A DNA stretch of 64,000 bases from Populus alba (lineage: Eukaryota > Streptophyta > Magnoliopsida > Malpighiales > Salicaceae), in NCBI RefSeq assembly GCF_005239225.2, contig NC_133295.1, positions 11,222,001-11,286,000 of the forward strand, written 5' to 3'. The translations under genes and the position numbers were made by a program. This document shows, piece by piece, positions 21,942 through 34,436 of the stretch. Below the pieces are notes generated by a model. The model did no database searches. It saw nothing but the letters and a program-made list of their open reading frames with translations, and was not told the DNA's origin. Numbering within the stretch: the stretch's first letter is position 1; the number at the start of each line of letters is the position of its first letter.

Positions 21942-24900
21942 TTCCCCCGCAATCGTATGCATGGAGGAACCAAGCATAAGATTGGAGCAATGGTGACGAA
22001 ATAATGGAGAAGAAAGACCCTTAGTGAGGATGTATGTGAACTGATCTGCAGAGGAAACATGTTGAACAAGCAAGTCACCTTTGATAACACGCTCTCTAAC
22101 AAAGTGGTAATCAATCTGAAGATGCTTCATCCTGGAATGAAAGATTGGATTGGAAGCGAGAGAAATGGCAAAGATGTTATCACAATGAATTAAAAGAGGA
22201 ATAGGCAATGGAACATGCATATCACAGAAAAGTTGACGAAGCCATGCGAGCTCAGCAGCAGCAATGGCAAGAGCTCTATATTCAGCCTCAGCAGACGAGC
22301 GTGAGATAGTGTGTTGCTTCTTAGAAGCCCAGGAAATAGGACTGGATCCTAAGTAAACAACAAAGCCAGAAACAGAACGATGATCATTAGGATTACCAGC
22401 CCAATCAGCATCAATGTATGCTTGTAAATTAAGGGTGTCGGGCTGAAAATGAATGCCATAATCAATAGTACCCCTGAGATATCTTAAGATTTGTTTAACT
22501 GCAACAATATGAGATTCCATGGGATTATGCATGAATTGGCAAGCCTGATTGACAGAGAAGGCAATGTCAGGACGTGTGAAGGTTAGATACTGCAGAGCTC
22601 CAACAATACTTCTATACTGTTATGGATGAAAGTAAGGCTTCCCATCATCCTTGAGTAGATGATGATAGGGAAGACAAGGAGTGGCACAGGACTTGGAATG
22701 CTGTAATTCAACCCAATCAAGCAATTCCTGAATATACTTAGACTGCGATATAAACAAGCCTAAGGAAGAATAAGAGACCTACAGTCCCAAAAAATATGTC
22801 AACGGGCCTAAATCCTTCATATCAAACTCCTGAGTTAAGGCATCAATAATTGATGTAAGAAGAGATGAATGACTGCCTGTGAGAAGAATATCGTCTATAT
22901 AAAGTAGTAATATCACAGTGCCAATTGATAAATGTTGGACAAATAAAGGAGGATCAGCAAGAGATGCCTGAAAACCCAAGCTAGGTAGAAAACTTGTAAA
23001 CCTGTCATTCCAGGCACGAGGAGCCTGTTTTAACCCATATAAGGACTTGCGGAGTCTGCAAACAAAGTCAGGATAAAGCTTGCTAGTAAAACCTTGAGGC
23101 TGAGTCATATGGTGTCCTCTTGAAGAAGGCCATGCAGAAATGCATTTTTAACATCAAGTTGTCGTAAAGGCCAATAAAACTGAGCTGCAAGGGCCAGCAC
23201 TAACCGAACAGTAGTTGGTTTCACTACAGGACTAAATGTTTCATTATAATCAATGCCCTCTTCTTAACTGAAACCTTTGGCAACAAGACGTGCCTTATGC
23301 CGAGCAATAGAGCCATCTACATTTTTCTTGATGCGATAAACCCATTTGCAACCTACAAGATTCTTGGCATGTGGCAGGGGAACTAAATCCCAAGTTCCCT
23401 GGGCATGAAGAGCATCAATTTCTTCTTGCATAGCAGACTGCCATGCAGCAACTTTAGAGGCAATCCTGAAGGAGCTTGGTTCAACTAGAGAAACATTAAG
23501 AGACTGAACTGTAGTGGAATAAGCTTTCTTTTTGGAGATACCATTCTTAGACCTGGTTGTCATGGGGTGAAGATTTATAAGGGACAGAGGCAAGACAACA
23601 CAAAGATGCTTTTGATGAAAATCAGGATCTGTAGGGGCAGAGAACTGTGTAGCAGGATCCAATATGGATGAGGAAGATAATGTGTCCTAAGTGGTAGTAG
23701 TGCTCATAGTGGATGGGGTAGGAGAGCACACAGGCAAAACAACATTGTGTAATGAAACAGAAGGTGGAACAAGAGGGGATGAATGAAGCTGTATTTTAGC
23801 AGAGGATGAATAAGAAGGAGAAGATGAAGCTGTAGGCATAGAGGTGTATGGGAATGCAGACTCATCAAAGATGACATGACGAGTCACAAAACACTTATGA
23901 GTAAGAAGAGAAAAACATATATAGCCCTTGTATTGACCTGCATATCCCAGAAAAAGGTAGGTGGAAGTTTTAGGTTGAAGTTTGTGAGTATTGTAAGGTT
24001 TGAGCAGAGGGAAACATGCACAACCAAAGATCTTTAAATGAGTAAGAACAGGTAGAGAACCATAGAGTAAAAGATAAGGAGATTTGAGCTGAAGAATTGG
24101 ACAAGGCATCCGGTTAATCAAGTAAATAGAGGTAGCATAGGCATGAAGCCAAAATTAAGAAGGGAGATGAGCAATCTGTAATAAAGTAATTGCGGTTTCT
24201 AGAATGTGGTGATGCTTCCTTTCAGCAAGACCATTCTGTTCAGGGGTGTATGGATAAGAAATGTGATGAATAGTGCCTTTAGTAAGGAGATACTTTTTGA
24301 AGGAATGATTGAGGTACTCACCACCACGATCACTTTGAAAAATTCGGAGATTAGCAAAGAATTGAGTGACCAAGAAAGCATGAAACGAAACAAAGATGGA
24401 ATAAACTTCGCCTTTATTTTTCATTGGAAAAATCCATGTGAACCGAGTACATTCATCTATGAAGCTAACATAGTAACGAAAACCATCAATAGAAACAGTA
24501 GGAGAAAGACCCCACACATCACTATGAATAACTGTTAAAGGTGTTGCAGATTTGATTGCTGGATAAGGGAAGGGAAGTTTGGCAAATTTTCCTTCCAAAC
24601 AAGCAATGCAGATAGATTTGGAATGGTCTGAGGTAAAAGGAATGTTAGACTGATGTTAAAGGGCTAAAGTGATTTTGTTAAAAGGATGGCCAAGACGCTG
24701 GTGCCAGAGACTGGTGTTTACTTGGCGACCAAGATAGCAAAACTGATGTTTAGAAGAAGAGAAGGACTGTGAGAGTTAAGAATGTGGGACGGATAAAGGG
24801 ATAGGATATAAACCATCTCTACACAGTCCCTGGAGAAGAACCATCCCTGTAAGCTTGTCCTGAATACAAAAACCAAAGGTATCACAAATAAAATGGCAAT

Positions 24901-25143
24901 TGTTGTCTGTACATAGCCTATGAACTGAGAGCAAGTGTTGTGATAGCTTAGGCACATGCAGAACTTGTGATAATTTAAAGGAGCACTGTAGGACATTCAA
25001 AATGGAAGAGCCAATATTAGAAATACTCAAACCTGAACCATCTGCAGCAGCAACAGTTTCTGATCCGGTGAAAGGAGTGGCTAGATTAAGGTGAGCTAAA
25101 TCAGAAGTCATATGAGTAGTTGCTCCAGTATTAGCAACCCAAA
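21942..25143 (-). pseudogene. copia pol pseudogene (protease, integrase, RT, RNase H)
   Basis: Read leftwards. The protease site WVANTGATTHMT (25144-25112) has Asn in place of the catalytic Asp (codon at 25130-25132). Integrase (24598-24155) shows HSDVWG, FQSDRGGEY and EQNGLAERKHH, so its D,D,E triad is intact. RT includes GCKWVYRIK-x-N-x-DG-x-I-x-RHKARLVAKGF (about 23360-23264), KSLYGLKQAPRAW and an intact YIDDILL (about 22901-22884). RNase H (22532-21950) has YIDADWAGN, SRSSAEAEYRALA and HCDN. Stops occur near 24775, 24154 and 22778, and the frame shifts between 23264 and 23108. Confidence 0.9.
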
Positions 25144-26371
25144 ATTTCTCAGTAGAATCAGAAGAAGGGAAATGTGCATGCATTGCACTAAGATTAGAGG
25201 AAGGTGGTCTGCCTTGATAAGAAAAGTTGCCTCTATGATAGCACTGGATAGCCGAATGACCAAATTTCCAACAAATCTGACATTGGATTGAAGAGGTAGA
25301 AGAAGGGGATTGATTATGTCGTTGATAGCAATCAGCAGCTACATAGCCTTTCTTGCTGCAAATTTGAGATATGGGAAGATCACTGCCTGGACCAAGAATA
25401 CCAGGACTAAAAGAAGGAACTTGATGAGGTCTTGGACCCGATTGATAATGGCCACGACTTCGTCCACGTCCTTTAAAGTAAGAGCCTCTATTGTTAGAGT
25501 GGCTATTGACACCACCTGTGGAGCTGTGAAAGCCTCCATTATGACCATTGAAAACTCCACTAAATCCAGAAGACATGTGATATAAGGGGAAGTTTGAAGA
25601 GTTTCCCTGAGTTTGAAAATGAGAGTGAGAAGGAGAAGATCCCTCATTAAGAACAAGAGCCTTGACTTGAAATGTTTGATTTTGCGCCAACATTGCAGAA
25701 ACAAAAGGAGATGCAGACTGTATGTGCTCAAGAGTGGCTTATTCAGCAAGTAACTAAGATCTAAAGTCTTTAAGAGATAATGTATTATCTCTGCCTCTAA
25801 TCATGCATCTAAAGGTGTTGTAATCAGAAGGCAGGCCATTGAGAGCCAGGATCACAATGTCATCATCCTCAAAGAAGACTCCTACTGCAGAAAGATGATC
25901 TCTTGCATCTTTAATTTTCTGCAGATAGTGAGAAATTGGTTCTGATCCCTTCTTAATATTCTGAAGCTCACTTTTCATCTGGAAAATGCGTGCTTTAGTG
26001 ACCGTAGAGAATAGATCCTTCAGCTGAATCCACATATCATTAGCACTAACACATCCAATAACATATGAAATTGCAGTAGATAAAAGAATGGCTATGAGCA
26101 ACTGCATTAATGCTCGATCATGCATTTTCCACACTTGATAATCATCAGTTTCAATTGCCTCAAGATCAGAGTCTGCATTGAATCGGCTAGGACACTGCCT
26201 TGAACCATCAACAAAACCAAAAATACCATGACTTTCAAGAAGAATTTGCATCTGAAAGTGCCAGGTGAGATAATTGGTATCATCAAGCTTAATTGTCACA
26301 GCAGTAGCAACTATAGAAAGTAAGGAAGTTATAAGAGATTGGTTGATTTGGAGTTGAGAAGTCGTCGCCAT
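25144..26371 (-). pseudogene. copia gag pseudogene
   Basis: Begins MATTSQLQINQSL at 26371 (an upstream in-frame Met at 26398 is less likely). The UBN2-type gag core includes LDDTNYLTWHFQM and the FQMKSELQNIKKG segment. Two in-frame stops lie close together near 25754 and 25740. A CCHC knuckle, CQIC-x(4)-H-x(4)-C, lies at about 25285-25240. Downstream gag is rich in Gly, Ser and Arg. Confidence 0.88.
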
Positions 26372-26501
26372 TTTTCTGTTTTTGGAATGCAAAAGCAAAG
26401 AAGCAGCTGGAAAGATTTGTTCTTTGATGAGATAAGAGAAAAAATGAAGTCAGTGTAAGATGTGCGGAAGCAGAGGATTAGGAACTATAGCTCTGATACC
26501 A

Positions 26502-26811
26502 TGTGAAGATGGCACAATTGATAAGAGAGTTTTAAGAAGAGAAATGAAGAATGTAGAGAAAGCAAAACAGATGACAAAGAAGATGAATTTAATCACTGTA
26601 TTTTCTTAATGCCATAGTACATTATTGAAGCTGTATTTATAACTATTCTATAGACGTAAAGCAGTGGCTTTCTTTAATATGTAACAGCTTTCTCTAACTG
26701 TTTCTAACTGCCTAACAATATTAACTACTTTAATTGTCTGACAGAATGTTAACCACTTCATCTTATAATCTTATGACATGTGTCATGATCCTGTTGATTG
26801 ATATCTTCACA
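26502..26811 (-). repeat. copia 5' LTR (right in window)
   Basis: Starts TGTGAAGATGG and ends ATCTTCACA. Transcription would run leftwards; a TATTTATA box is present near 26632-26640. The primer site abuts it on the left (26490-26501). Confidence 0.95.
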
Positions 26812-27900
26812 TCCAACTAATGAAACATTGTTTGCCAAGATGTACAATGTATTATTCGTTAAAAGAAAAACACTAGCGCGAACTATATCTTTTGTATTTA
26901 AATAAAACTTAACCAAGCTTGTCCTTCCAAATCTAGAAGCATAATACCTTTTTTTAAATTTTTCTTTAATGGTTTTTTAAAATAAATTTTAATTTACACT
27001 TTAAAAGTGTTAGTTGAGCTTTCATTCCTAAATGATCTTTTGAATTGTTTCTATAATTAAAATAATACCTTAAAGATATTATTATAATTTATCTTTATTT
27101 TTCTCTCTTAAATTTTATATAAATGAGTTGTATCTACAAGATGCATTTATAAGAACAAAAATTATTTATATGCAATGATCGAAATTAAATTATAAAATAA
27201 ATAAAAAAAACTTATTAAATTAAAAGATAGTCGAAGTAAAATATACACATGTGCATCATCTTTTCCTTCTTACAATGAAGATCAACTTTTTGTCTTATTC
27301 TTTAATTAACATTAATAATTTTTGTTTATTTATCAATTCTTATATGTTTCTTTCAATTTATTTTATTAAGCATAGAAAATATCTTTTTATTTTTATTAAA
27401 AAATTCATGATACTTGAAAACACATTTATAATGTTAGCTCATTCTTCTCTTGCGTTAAAAATTAACTTGAAATCCTACCTATAATATAGCATTGGTACAC
27501 TAACTATTTTAAATCTAATTTCATGAATACATTTGTTTGTTTATATATTAGGTATTGTTTGGTAAAAAAACTCATTTTTTCTTGTAATAAAACTACTAAA
27601 ATAAGCCTAAAGGGTGTTTGACAAACACACCTTCAAACCAAAAAAACCTTGAACAAAAACATGGCAACCAAACAGGGTCTTAAACCTTTAACCTGAATTT
27701 TGACCCAACTTGGTTGACCTGAAATTTTTTGTTCTACAATAAATTAAACCAAAAATCTTGGTTTGACTTGAAAAAAACCTAAAAACAAAACTAAAGCAAA
27801 AAAAAACATGCTAAACACCAAAAAAACACAAAAACTCAAAAAAATTTGAACAAAAATGGATCAAACATTAAAAAAATAAAGAACATCAAAAACACCAAAA
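26812..27900. other. AT-rich intergenic DNA
   Basis: Short open frames such as 27251-27484 are Ile/Leu/Phe-rich artefacts of AT richness. From about 27540 the sequence takes on the 'aaaccctaa/ccaaaaacc' character of the duplicated block that follows. Confidence 0.4.
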
Positions 27901-27910
27901 CCCAATCCCA

Positions 27911-28515
27911 AAGGCATATACATGTTGGAAATCATATAATGATCAATAATCTAGCATCATTCACTTCAATTATCACTTCAACATCCAAAACCCTAGGATT
28001 AAAATCCATCAAAACTTGTTATTGATGCAAATAAACCCTAAATTACTTATTAATCAAGCTTAAAAAAGGGTTATATGCAAAGAAATAGACCAAAATTGGT
28101 TCGAATCAAGGGTCTAAAAAAATGTTCTTTCCAAGAACAGAAGAACATGCCCAAACCCAACCCAGCAACATGAAGTCCAAATTAAACCGGATACAATCAA
28201 ACAAAATACACCTATATGTTAGGAATCATACAAGAATCAATAATCTAGCATTCATTCATTTCTATTATAAAAAATAAATATGATTTTGTCAAAATGGATT
28301 TCGGTTCAAAACTAAAACCCTAGGATTAAATGATTAAATTCCATTAAAAAAAAAAACTTCTTATTGATTTAAATAAACCCTAGATTATTGACTAATCAAG
28401 TTGACCAAAGGGTTTAGTGCAAAGAAAGGGACCAAAATTGATCCGAATCATGGAGCTAAGGCAATGTTCTTCCCAAGAACATGAAGAATATGCCTAGAAA
28501 CCCAACAAAAACCCA
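27911..28515. repeat. two-copy tandem duplication, about 290 bp unit
   Basis: Copy 1 at 27911-28168 and copy 2 at 28203-28515 share, in order, an atatgtt(a/g)gaa start, aatcaataatctagcat, aaaccctaggattaaa, ttattgat..aaataaaccctaga/aatta, gaccaaaattg, and ccaagaacagaagaac/ccaagaacatgaagaa. By eye they are about 75-80% similar. Confidence 0.8.
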
Positions 28516-28801
28516 ACTACTACTAAGCCCTGAAATGGACATTTTTTACTTCTAAAATATGCTTTTTTTTATCCCAACATGTCATACTACCATACATAAA
28601 CATGTTTGAATATAAAAAACTAACAAATAACATCAAAAACATACATGAGGTAACAAATTCAAAAACTACCAACTTAAAACTGACCACATGTTCATGTAAT
28701 ATGTATTCAAAATTAGATCTTTTAAACTTATTTTGGTCATGAACAGACATAGCATAACCAGGAAGAACATCATTGCTTAAATTAAACAACTAAAACAACA
28801 T

Positions 28802-28803
28802 TA

Positions 28804-28828
<25 letters not shown>
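28802..28828. repeat. (TG)n microsatellite
   Basis: About 13 TG units. Confidence 0.95.
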
Positions 28829-28834
<6 letters not shown>

Positions 28835-29739
28835 AACTTAAAGAGTAACATTATTATATCAAAAACATCACAAAACTAAAAAAAAAAAACCTTCAATAAA
28901 TAAAAAAAATAGCATTAAAGAGGTGGATACAATATCATTTATTGAGCATTTCAAACCTCTTTTCTATGCTTGTAAACATAAATATAAAACAAAACAAAAA
29001 AAAAAACATCTCGAGCAGGCTATAAAGACTTACTTTTGAATTAGAAAATATACATTAAACAACTACTCTTTCTTTTGCCTTTATTTGAAAAGTTTGCCTC
29101 TCATCAACCTACTATCGTTTCCAAGCTTAGAAGATCTTTATGTTAGATCCTGGATCTTTACACTTAGGTTTCTTATGAATATTTTTCTACTTTTTTTCTT
29201 TTCTCTTCCTTTTTTAGCTCTCTTCTTAAATGAGTATTTATAGGGTTTTGGGATGTCTTGAATTCATTTCTAACCCCATGATCTTGAGGTAAATGTTGTA
29301 AAACCTTGATAAGAATCCATTTAGGAGCATTTATGTATGAACTCACGAAAAAAAGGTTGTTTCTTGCATAATTGTGCTTCAATCATGACTGACTAAGTTA
29401 TCCACTTTTAAGGCCTCGGCGAAGCACCTCTAATGTTATCGTCACCCAAGACCACCTGAAGTTAGTAGGGGGATTTACACCTTTCATTTAGATCCAACCT
29501 TATGTAATTTAAACATCTATAATTTCACTTTTATTCGTTTGAAGTTGCCAACTTGATTAGCAAAAATTGTCAAAATAGAGGTCAGTCTATCAAACGACGT
29601 GTCACTTACATTCTCTTCATTAAATCTAATTGAAAAATCCTTTAGGGTTTTTAATTTGGTATTGAAAATTTTTGATTGAGTCTTTGTTCTTCTAATTTTG
29701 AATTGCACTCATAATTGTCTCTAAACTTTTAATTTCATG

Positions 29740-30384
29740 CTCACCCCAGTCAAACTCAATTGCCAGCCCCTAAGTTGACTATCTTTTTTATTTTGGTTCT
29801 AGATTTTGAATTTGTGTATTTTAACCCTTGATTGACGAACAAACTTTCAATTTCTACAATTTGGCCCCTAATTTCGTTAATTTTAGCCCCTACATTCAAT
29901 TGTTTTTTTAATTTGGTCCTTGGTTTTAGATTTCTTCAATCAAGTACCTAATTGCTTATCAAACTTCAATATATGTGTGTGTGTGTAAAAATTGCAATTC
30001 AATCCCTAAACTTTAATTTCTTTCAATTAAAGTCTAATTTGACTTTAAAAATAAAATTTTCGTGCAATAAAATCAATTAAACCTTGAAAAATTCCAATTA
30101 AGTCCTTAAATATCCAATTTTAAATTTTCCTCCTCAAATTAAATTTTTTTCGTCAATAAGGCCTTCTTCAATCGAAATACATTATCAAATTTTTCAATCT
30201 TGTATACTTTGATCTTCTTCAACTAGTCTTTGACAATTTTCATGGAATTATAGTATATTATTTTTATTGATATATTGTTTTTTTTTATTTTCTTCCAATT
30301 GTTTTTCAATTTTCTTGTATTTTATCTTTTCTTTCTTTTTTTCTAATTTTTTTTATTTATATTGGCCTCAAAAAATGGGTATCA
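29740..30384 (-). repeat. diverged LTR fragment related to the gypsy solo LTRs
   Basis: Collinear with 14950-15549: the same order of ccctaa-rich pyrimidine blocks, 'tttctttcaattaaagtc', 'gtcaataaggcc..atcaatc/g' and 'tattgatatattgttttt', ending AATGGGTATCA like the LTR terminus AATGGTTAACAACA. The left limit is unclear; a possible TATA box (CCTATAAATA on the - strand) lies near 29240, so the LTR may extend to about 28 kb. Confidence 0.6.
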
Positions 30385-30767
30385 ATAACTTTAGTACTAG
30401 TCACTCTTTCTAAAAGGAATGGCCAAAACACTGTGCAAACACCATTGTTCACCCTTTCATATTTTATTGTGGACTCATTATTCAAAATTATAATTTTTTC
30501 TCAATTTGATCCTCAAACTTTTTTTTATGTAATCGCACCCATTTTGGGCCAAATTCAAGGACAATTGAATCAAATTTATTGACTAATGAAAAAAATTAAA
30601 AGAAAGAGGACCAAAGTGCACCACAAATGGGTGATGGTTTCAAAGTTCACATAAAAAGTTTAATGTAATCCTCAAACTTTACAAATTATACATTTATGAT
30701 ACCTCAATATTTTTTCAATTCAATTTTAGAACAAGAGTTTATTTTTATTTTTTTTAATCCTTTGTTT

Positions 30768-30771
<4 letters not shown>

Positions 30772-30806
<35 letters not shown>
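30772..30806. repeat. (GA)n microsatellite
   Basis: About 15 GA units within otherwise unassigned sequence. Confidence 0.95.
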
Positions 30807-30810
<4 letters not shown>

Positions 30811-30871
30811 TAGATTCTGGTGGTAGAGTGACAAAATTAGTATGTGTGCCGATTTAGGCCGCCAAAATAGC

Positions 30872-31148
30872 AATCTTTATATCAAATGATTCTATTTAAT
30901 GAGAGGAGTTCAGCTTAGATTTTTATCAACTTGAAAGTGCCTAAGAAAACAGATTTGAGATCAAGAAGATTTTTGTTTTAGGTTGATTTCAGGGTTTGGG
31001 ATGATTTGACATCTTTATGTCAAATGATTCCATTTAATGAGAGGAGTTCAGTTTAGGTTTTTCTCAACTTGAAAATGCCTAAGAAAACATATTTAAGATC
31101 GAGAAGATTTTTGGTTTTGGGTTTATTTCAGGCTTTGGGATGATTTTT
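30872..31148. repeat. two-copy tandem duplication, 139-bp unit
   Basis: Copies at 30872-31010 and 31011-31148 both run from atctttat(a/g)tcaaatgatt through gagaggagttcag and cctaagaaaaca to ggctttgggatgattt or ggtttgggatgattt. By eye about 90% identical, so more recent than its neighbours. Confidence 0.9.
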
Positions 31149-31573
31149 TAGGTTTTTTGAGGCAATGGATGGGTTTATCAAGGTGCCTAGTGTGTTTTCT
31201 AGGTGTTTTGTGTTAAAAATAGGTTTTTGGGTAAAAATAAAAACCTAGGCAACAATTTTGTTAGCAATTTCCAATGCCAATGGATTTTTATATGGAAAAT
31301 GGGCGATAAAAGCACTCTAATAACAAAATATTTCATCAATGATTTTGTTAATATTATAAATCATTGATGGAATTACTGACATAATAAAATCACTAATGCT
31401 TACTTTTCCAACGACGATATTCTTTCAGCAATTCCATTAGTGATTTATAATACTGATAGAATTTTCTCTAAATTTTGACAGAATATTCTTTTGGCATCCT
31501 CTAATTTTCTCATAGAGATTGAATAGGAAAAAAAAATTATGGAGTAAAATGAAAAGCCCATGACATTTTGTGT

Positions 31574-32000
31574 TGACCCAGGTGAACACATGAAATTTAC
31601 AACTTGGGTAATGGATATGATCACAATGCCTTAACCCAATCTGAAAATTTATTTATTTTTCCTTCCCTTATTCTCTTTCTGGTTGGGCCTTAATTGGGTT
31701 TTAATTGATCTTAGATTTGATTAAATATGAAACTAAATTGAAGAGTTACAAAAGGATTGGAGACAGAATTTAAAAAAATATATCATATTGTATCGACCTC
31801 GATCAACCTGAGTTAACTTATGAAATTCACAACCTAAATCATGAATATGATCCCATTTGGGCAACATGTATCATTATTTTCTCATACCTTACTCTCTTCC
31901 TAGTTAGGCCTTAATTAGACCTTAATTAGCCACAAATTTAATGGAATTCAAGATTAAATTGAAGAGTTATAAAAAAAAATTGAGAAGAAAAAAAAAAGAC
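31574..32000. repeat. two-copy tandem duplication, about 225-bp unit
   Basis: Copies at about 31574-31795 and 31804-32000 share 'atgaaatt(t/c)acaac', 'atgatc(a/c)ca', 'ctctttc/ttcctgg/agttgggccttaatt' and 'aaattgaagagtta'. Moderately diverged. The wording resembles the 160-bp array at 1550-2560. Confidence 0.7.
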
Positions 32001-32967
32001 TTTAAATTTGTGATTGAATTGAATTGGAATAAAAGAATTAAGGGCAAAATAATAATAAAAAAAAATAAAAACTTGATTTGCGTGAGCATTTCAAGTGTCA
32101 ACATGTGAGGAGGTTGTCAAGGTGGAGGCAGCGTATACAGCCTCCTTCATGATCCAACTATGTATTTTTTAGCGTCCCAAAAACAACTCGTTGAGATCTC
32201 TCATAGGGTGACACATGTCAGTGTCAGACTCCTAATGTGGCTCTTAGCAACCTATCTTTGCTTTATTTTTCCTCCCTTGTCTTGAGATTCGTACAACAAC
32301 TGCAACAAAAAAAAAAAAAGATTGATGCTGCCCACAATGTTTTGTTTATGTGTATGCATAGTGCTTTTCATTATAGAAAAGTTCATTTAATTTTAGTCTT
32401 TACCATGACAAGTGCATATGACTAATATAGCAAAAACAGACATAACATTTTTAAGTTAAATGATAACAAATGATAAAATTATATTTTTATTTATTTTGAG
32501 TTAAATATAAAAAAAATAGATTATTGATAATAAATGATTAAATTGTATTTTTTTTATTGCAGGACAAAAATGGATTAAACAAAAAAAAAACACAGCTTGA
32601 ATATTATGGCTTTACCCGTCAAGCCTGTGATCCCAATCACGGACTCAACATGGTCTAATATTTGTCTTTTCTTAAATTTATCTTGTATGTAAATAAAGAA
32701 TAAAAATTGTTTAAAGAAAGATCTAAAATTGTGCCCATATACATGGGTCTAAAAGCTCAGGCCAACATGTCTGAGCCTAACATATTTGTTTTTTACCTTT
32801 TTAAGGGGCAAGTAACCCTATTTTTTATAAAATAAAATAATCAAATGATACATCACCTATCGAGTTAGACAATATGTCGTTTGTATGCTAAGATTCTAAC
32901 CACCAAAATAATGGCCTGGAAATCAAGGTAGAGAATTGTTTTCCCTAAAAACCCATTCTCTAATGCC

Positions 32968-33016
<49 letters not shown>

Positions 33017-33600
33017 CTTATAAACATTCTTAGAATATTTAGAAACCAATTTATCAACCTAAGAAACCCAAGAAAGATCCAAAAAATACACATTAAACCA
33101 TGTTAGATTTTTTCATCCTTGACTTGAATCTACTTTTTGAAGCAATATTAAAGTTTTAAATAACCATTGTTAAATTCTTTTCATTAAATAGAACCTGTGG
33201 ACATCAAGATCAACTGTTTTGATGATTAAAATTGGAAAAAATAATGACTTTCTCTTTATATGCTAGAATCCAGTGATTCCCCCCTGCGCCTCTCTCCACA
33301 AACGTGGAACTAAAAAATAACAAAAATAAAGTTTTGTGTCAACATTGAATGTAAACAAAAAGTAAGGGACCAAAAAGGTAAATATCATAAATTAGAGGGC
33401 TAAATTAAACTTTTTGCACCAACTTTAAACATACCATCTATTTTTTGTATCTTTTCCACTTTGGTTCTTCTTCTTTGAATTTTGTCCATGGTCAACAGAT
33501 AAAACGGAATTGGGTATCAATTTCAAAATTAAAGGACTCAATCGATGAAAAAAAAAGTTTGGGGACAAAAACAAAGTACCACTTGTTTTAGTTTTTTGTT
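32000..33600. other. intergenic DNA with a 44-nt A tract
   Basis: No gene is recognised. An uninterrupted run of 44 A lies at 32971-33014. The open frame at 32237-32425 has no domain signal. Confidence 0.5.
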
Positions 33601-34078
33601 TTAGCATGGAATAATTGCATTATTAGTACACCAACTGTACATATTTTCTCAATTAAGTACATGCTTTCCATCCACCTTTTATCCTAGTATATATTTTCAA
33701 TCAAGTACTTTAGCACATAATTTTTTTAAAAAAATCAATAAAATACTTTATTTGAGTACATAATTTTCAATCAAGAACATGAACCACCTGATTTGAACAA
33801 TAAAAAAAATTGGTGTAATATAATAAAAAAGATTGAAGTTCATGTACTCAATTATCATAAAATAAAAGTTGGAGTACCAATAATAACTTAAGGAAAAATG
33901 TCATGTCATTAAATAACAAAAAAATTGATGGAAGGTGAGTGAAAATACATGATTGAAAGCTTTTAAAAAAATCAGTGTACTCAAACGAAAAATTCAAAGC
34001 TCGTGCTCTCAATTGATAGTTGAAGGATGACTTGACTCTTTGTTTTCTTTAACTTGATTTGGATATCTGCCCGTGTAT

Positions 34079-34436
34079 CATAGTTTTAAGACCCGGCCCG
34101 GTGGTCGACCCGGTCCAAGGCCCGGGTTCCGGGTTTTGACCGGGTCACCGAGTCTCGGCCGGGTCGTCGGGTCGGCTGGGTCAAAAAAAAATTTTAATTT
34201 TTTTTTAAAAATCAAAACGACGTCTTTTTAGAAAAAAAAAATAAAAAAAAATAAAAGTCAACGGGTTTGGGGCTGGATGTTGACCGGGTCTTGCCGGGTC
34301 AACCGGGTCCCGGGTCGACCGGGTCTGGCCGGGCCAATTCCCAAACGGGTTTTGGCCTTCACCCGGACCGGTCTTATACCCGGGTCAGCCGGGTCCCGGG
34401 TCAACCCGCCGGGCCGGGCCAGGTTTTAAAATTATG
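34079..34436. mobile_element. hAT-type MITE, GC-rich, 358 bp
   Basis: Terminal inverted repeats CATAGTTTTAAGACC and CATAATTTTAAAACC (reverse complement of the right end) extend into GGCCCGG. Exact 8-bp duplications CCGTGTAT lie at 34071-34078 and 34437-34444. The interior is built of CCGGGT/GGTCGACCC-like motifs around an A-rich core. An 8-bp duplication is the hAT hallmark. The empty site is preserved near 35440. Confidence 0.88.

Larger units (their letters stand above)
21616..26811 (-). mobile_element. full-length but defective Ty1/copia retrotransposon, - strand
   Basis: Two LTRs (21616-21941, 326 bp; 26502-26811, 310 bp) have TGTGAAGAT...ATCTTCACA ends. The primer site next to the right LTR reads TGGTATCAGAGC on the - strand (initiator tRNA-Met type), and a polypurine tract GGGGGAA precedes the left LTR. 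Gag, protease, integrase, RT and RNase H follow in copia order. The LTRs differ by about 11 substitutions plus one 16-bp indel by eye (near 3.5%). Stops, one frameshift and a protease Asp-to-Asn change make it non-autonomous. The 5-bp flanks (AAATG and TCCAA) do not match, so no target duplication is visible. The lineage may be Ale/Retrofit, judged only from the gag start and size. Confidence 0.93.

Noticed and set aside
24206..24538. 110-codon + strand open frame
   Set aside because: Antisense shadow of the copia integrase on the - strand.
29222..29243. Sequence resembling miR828 (TCTT..TAAATGAGTATT)
   Set aside because: Mismatched in the seed and 3' part, no convincing hairpin partner nearby, and it lies in an LTR-like segment near a TATA box.
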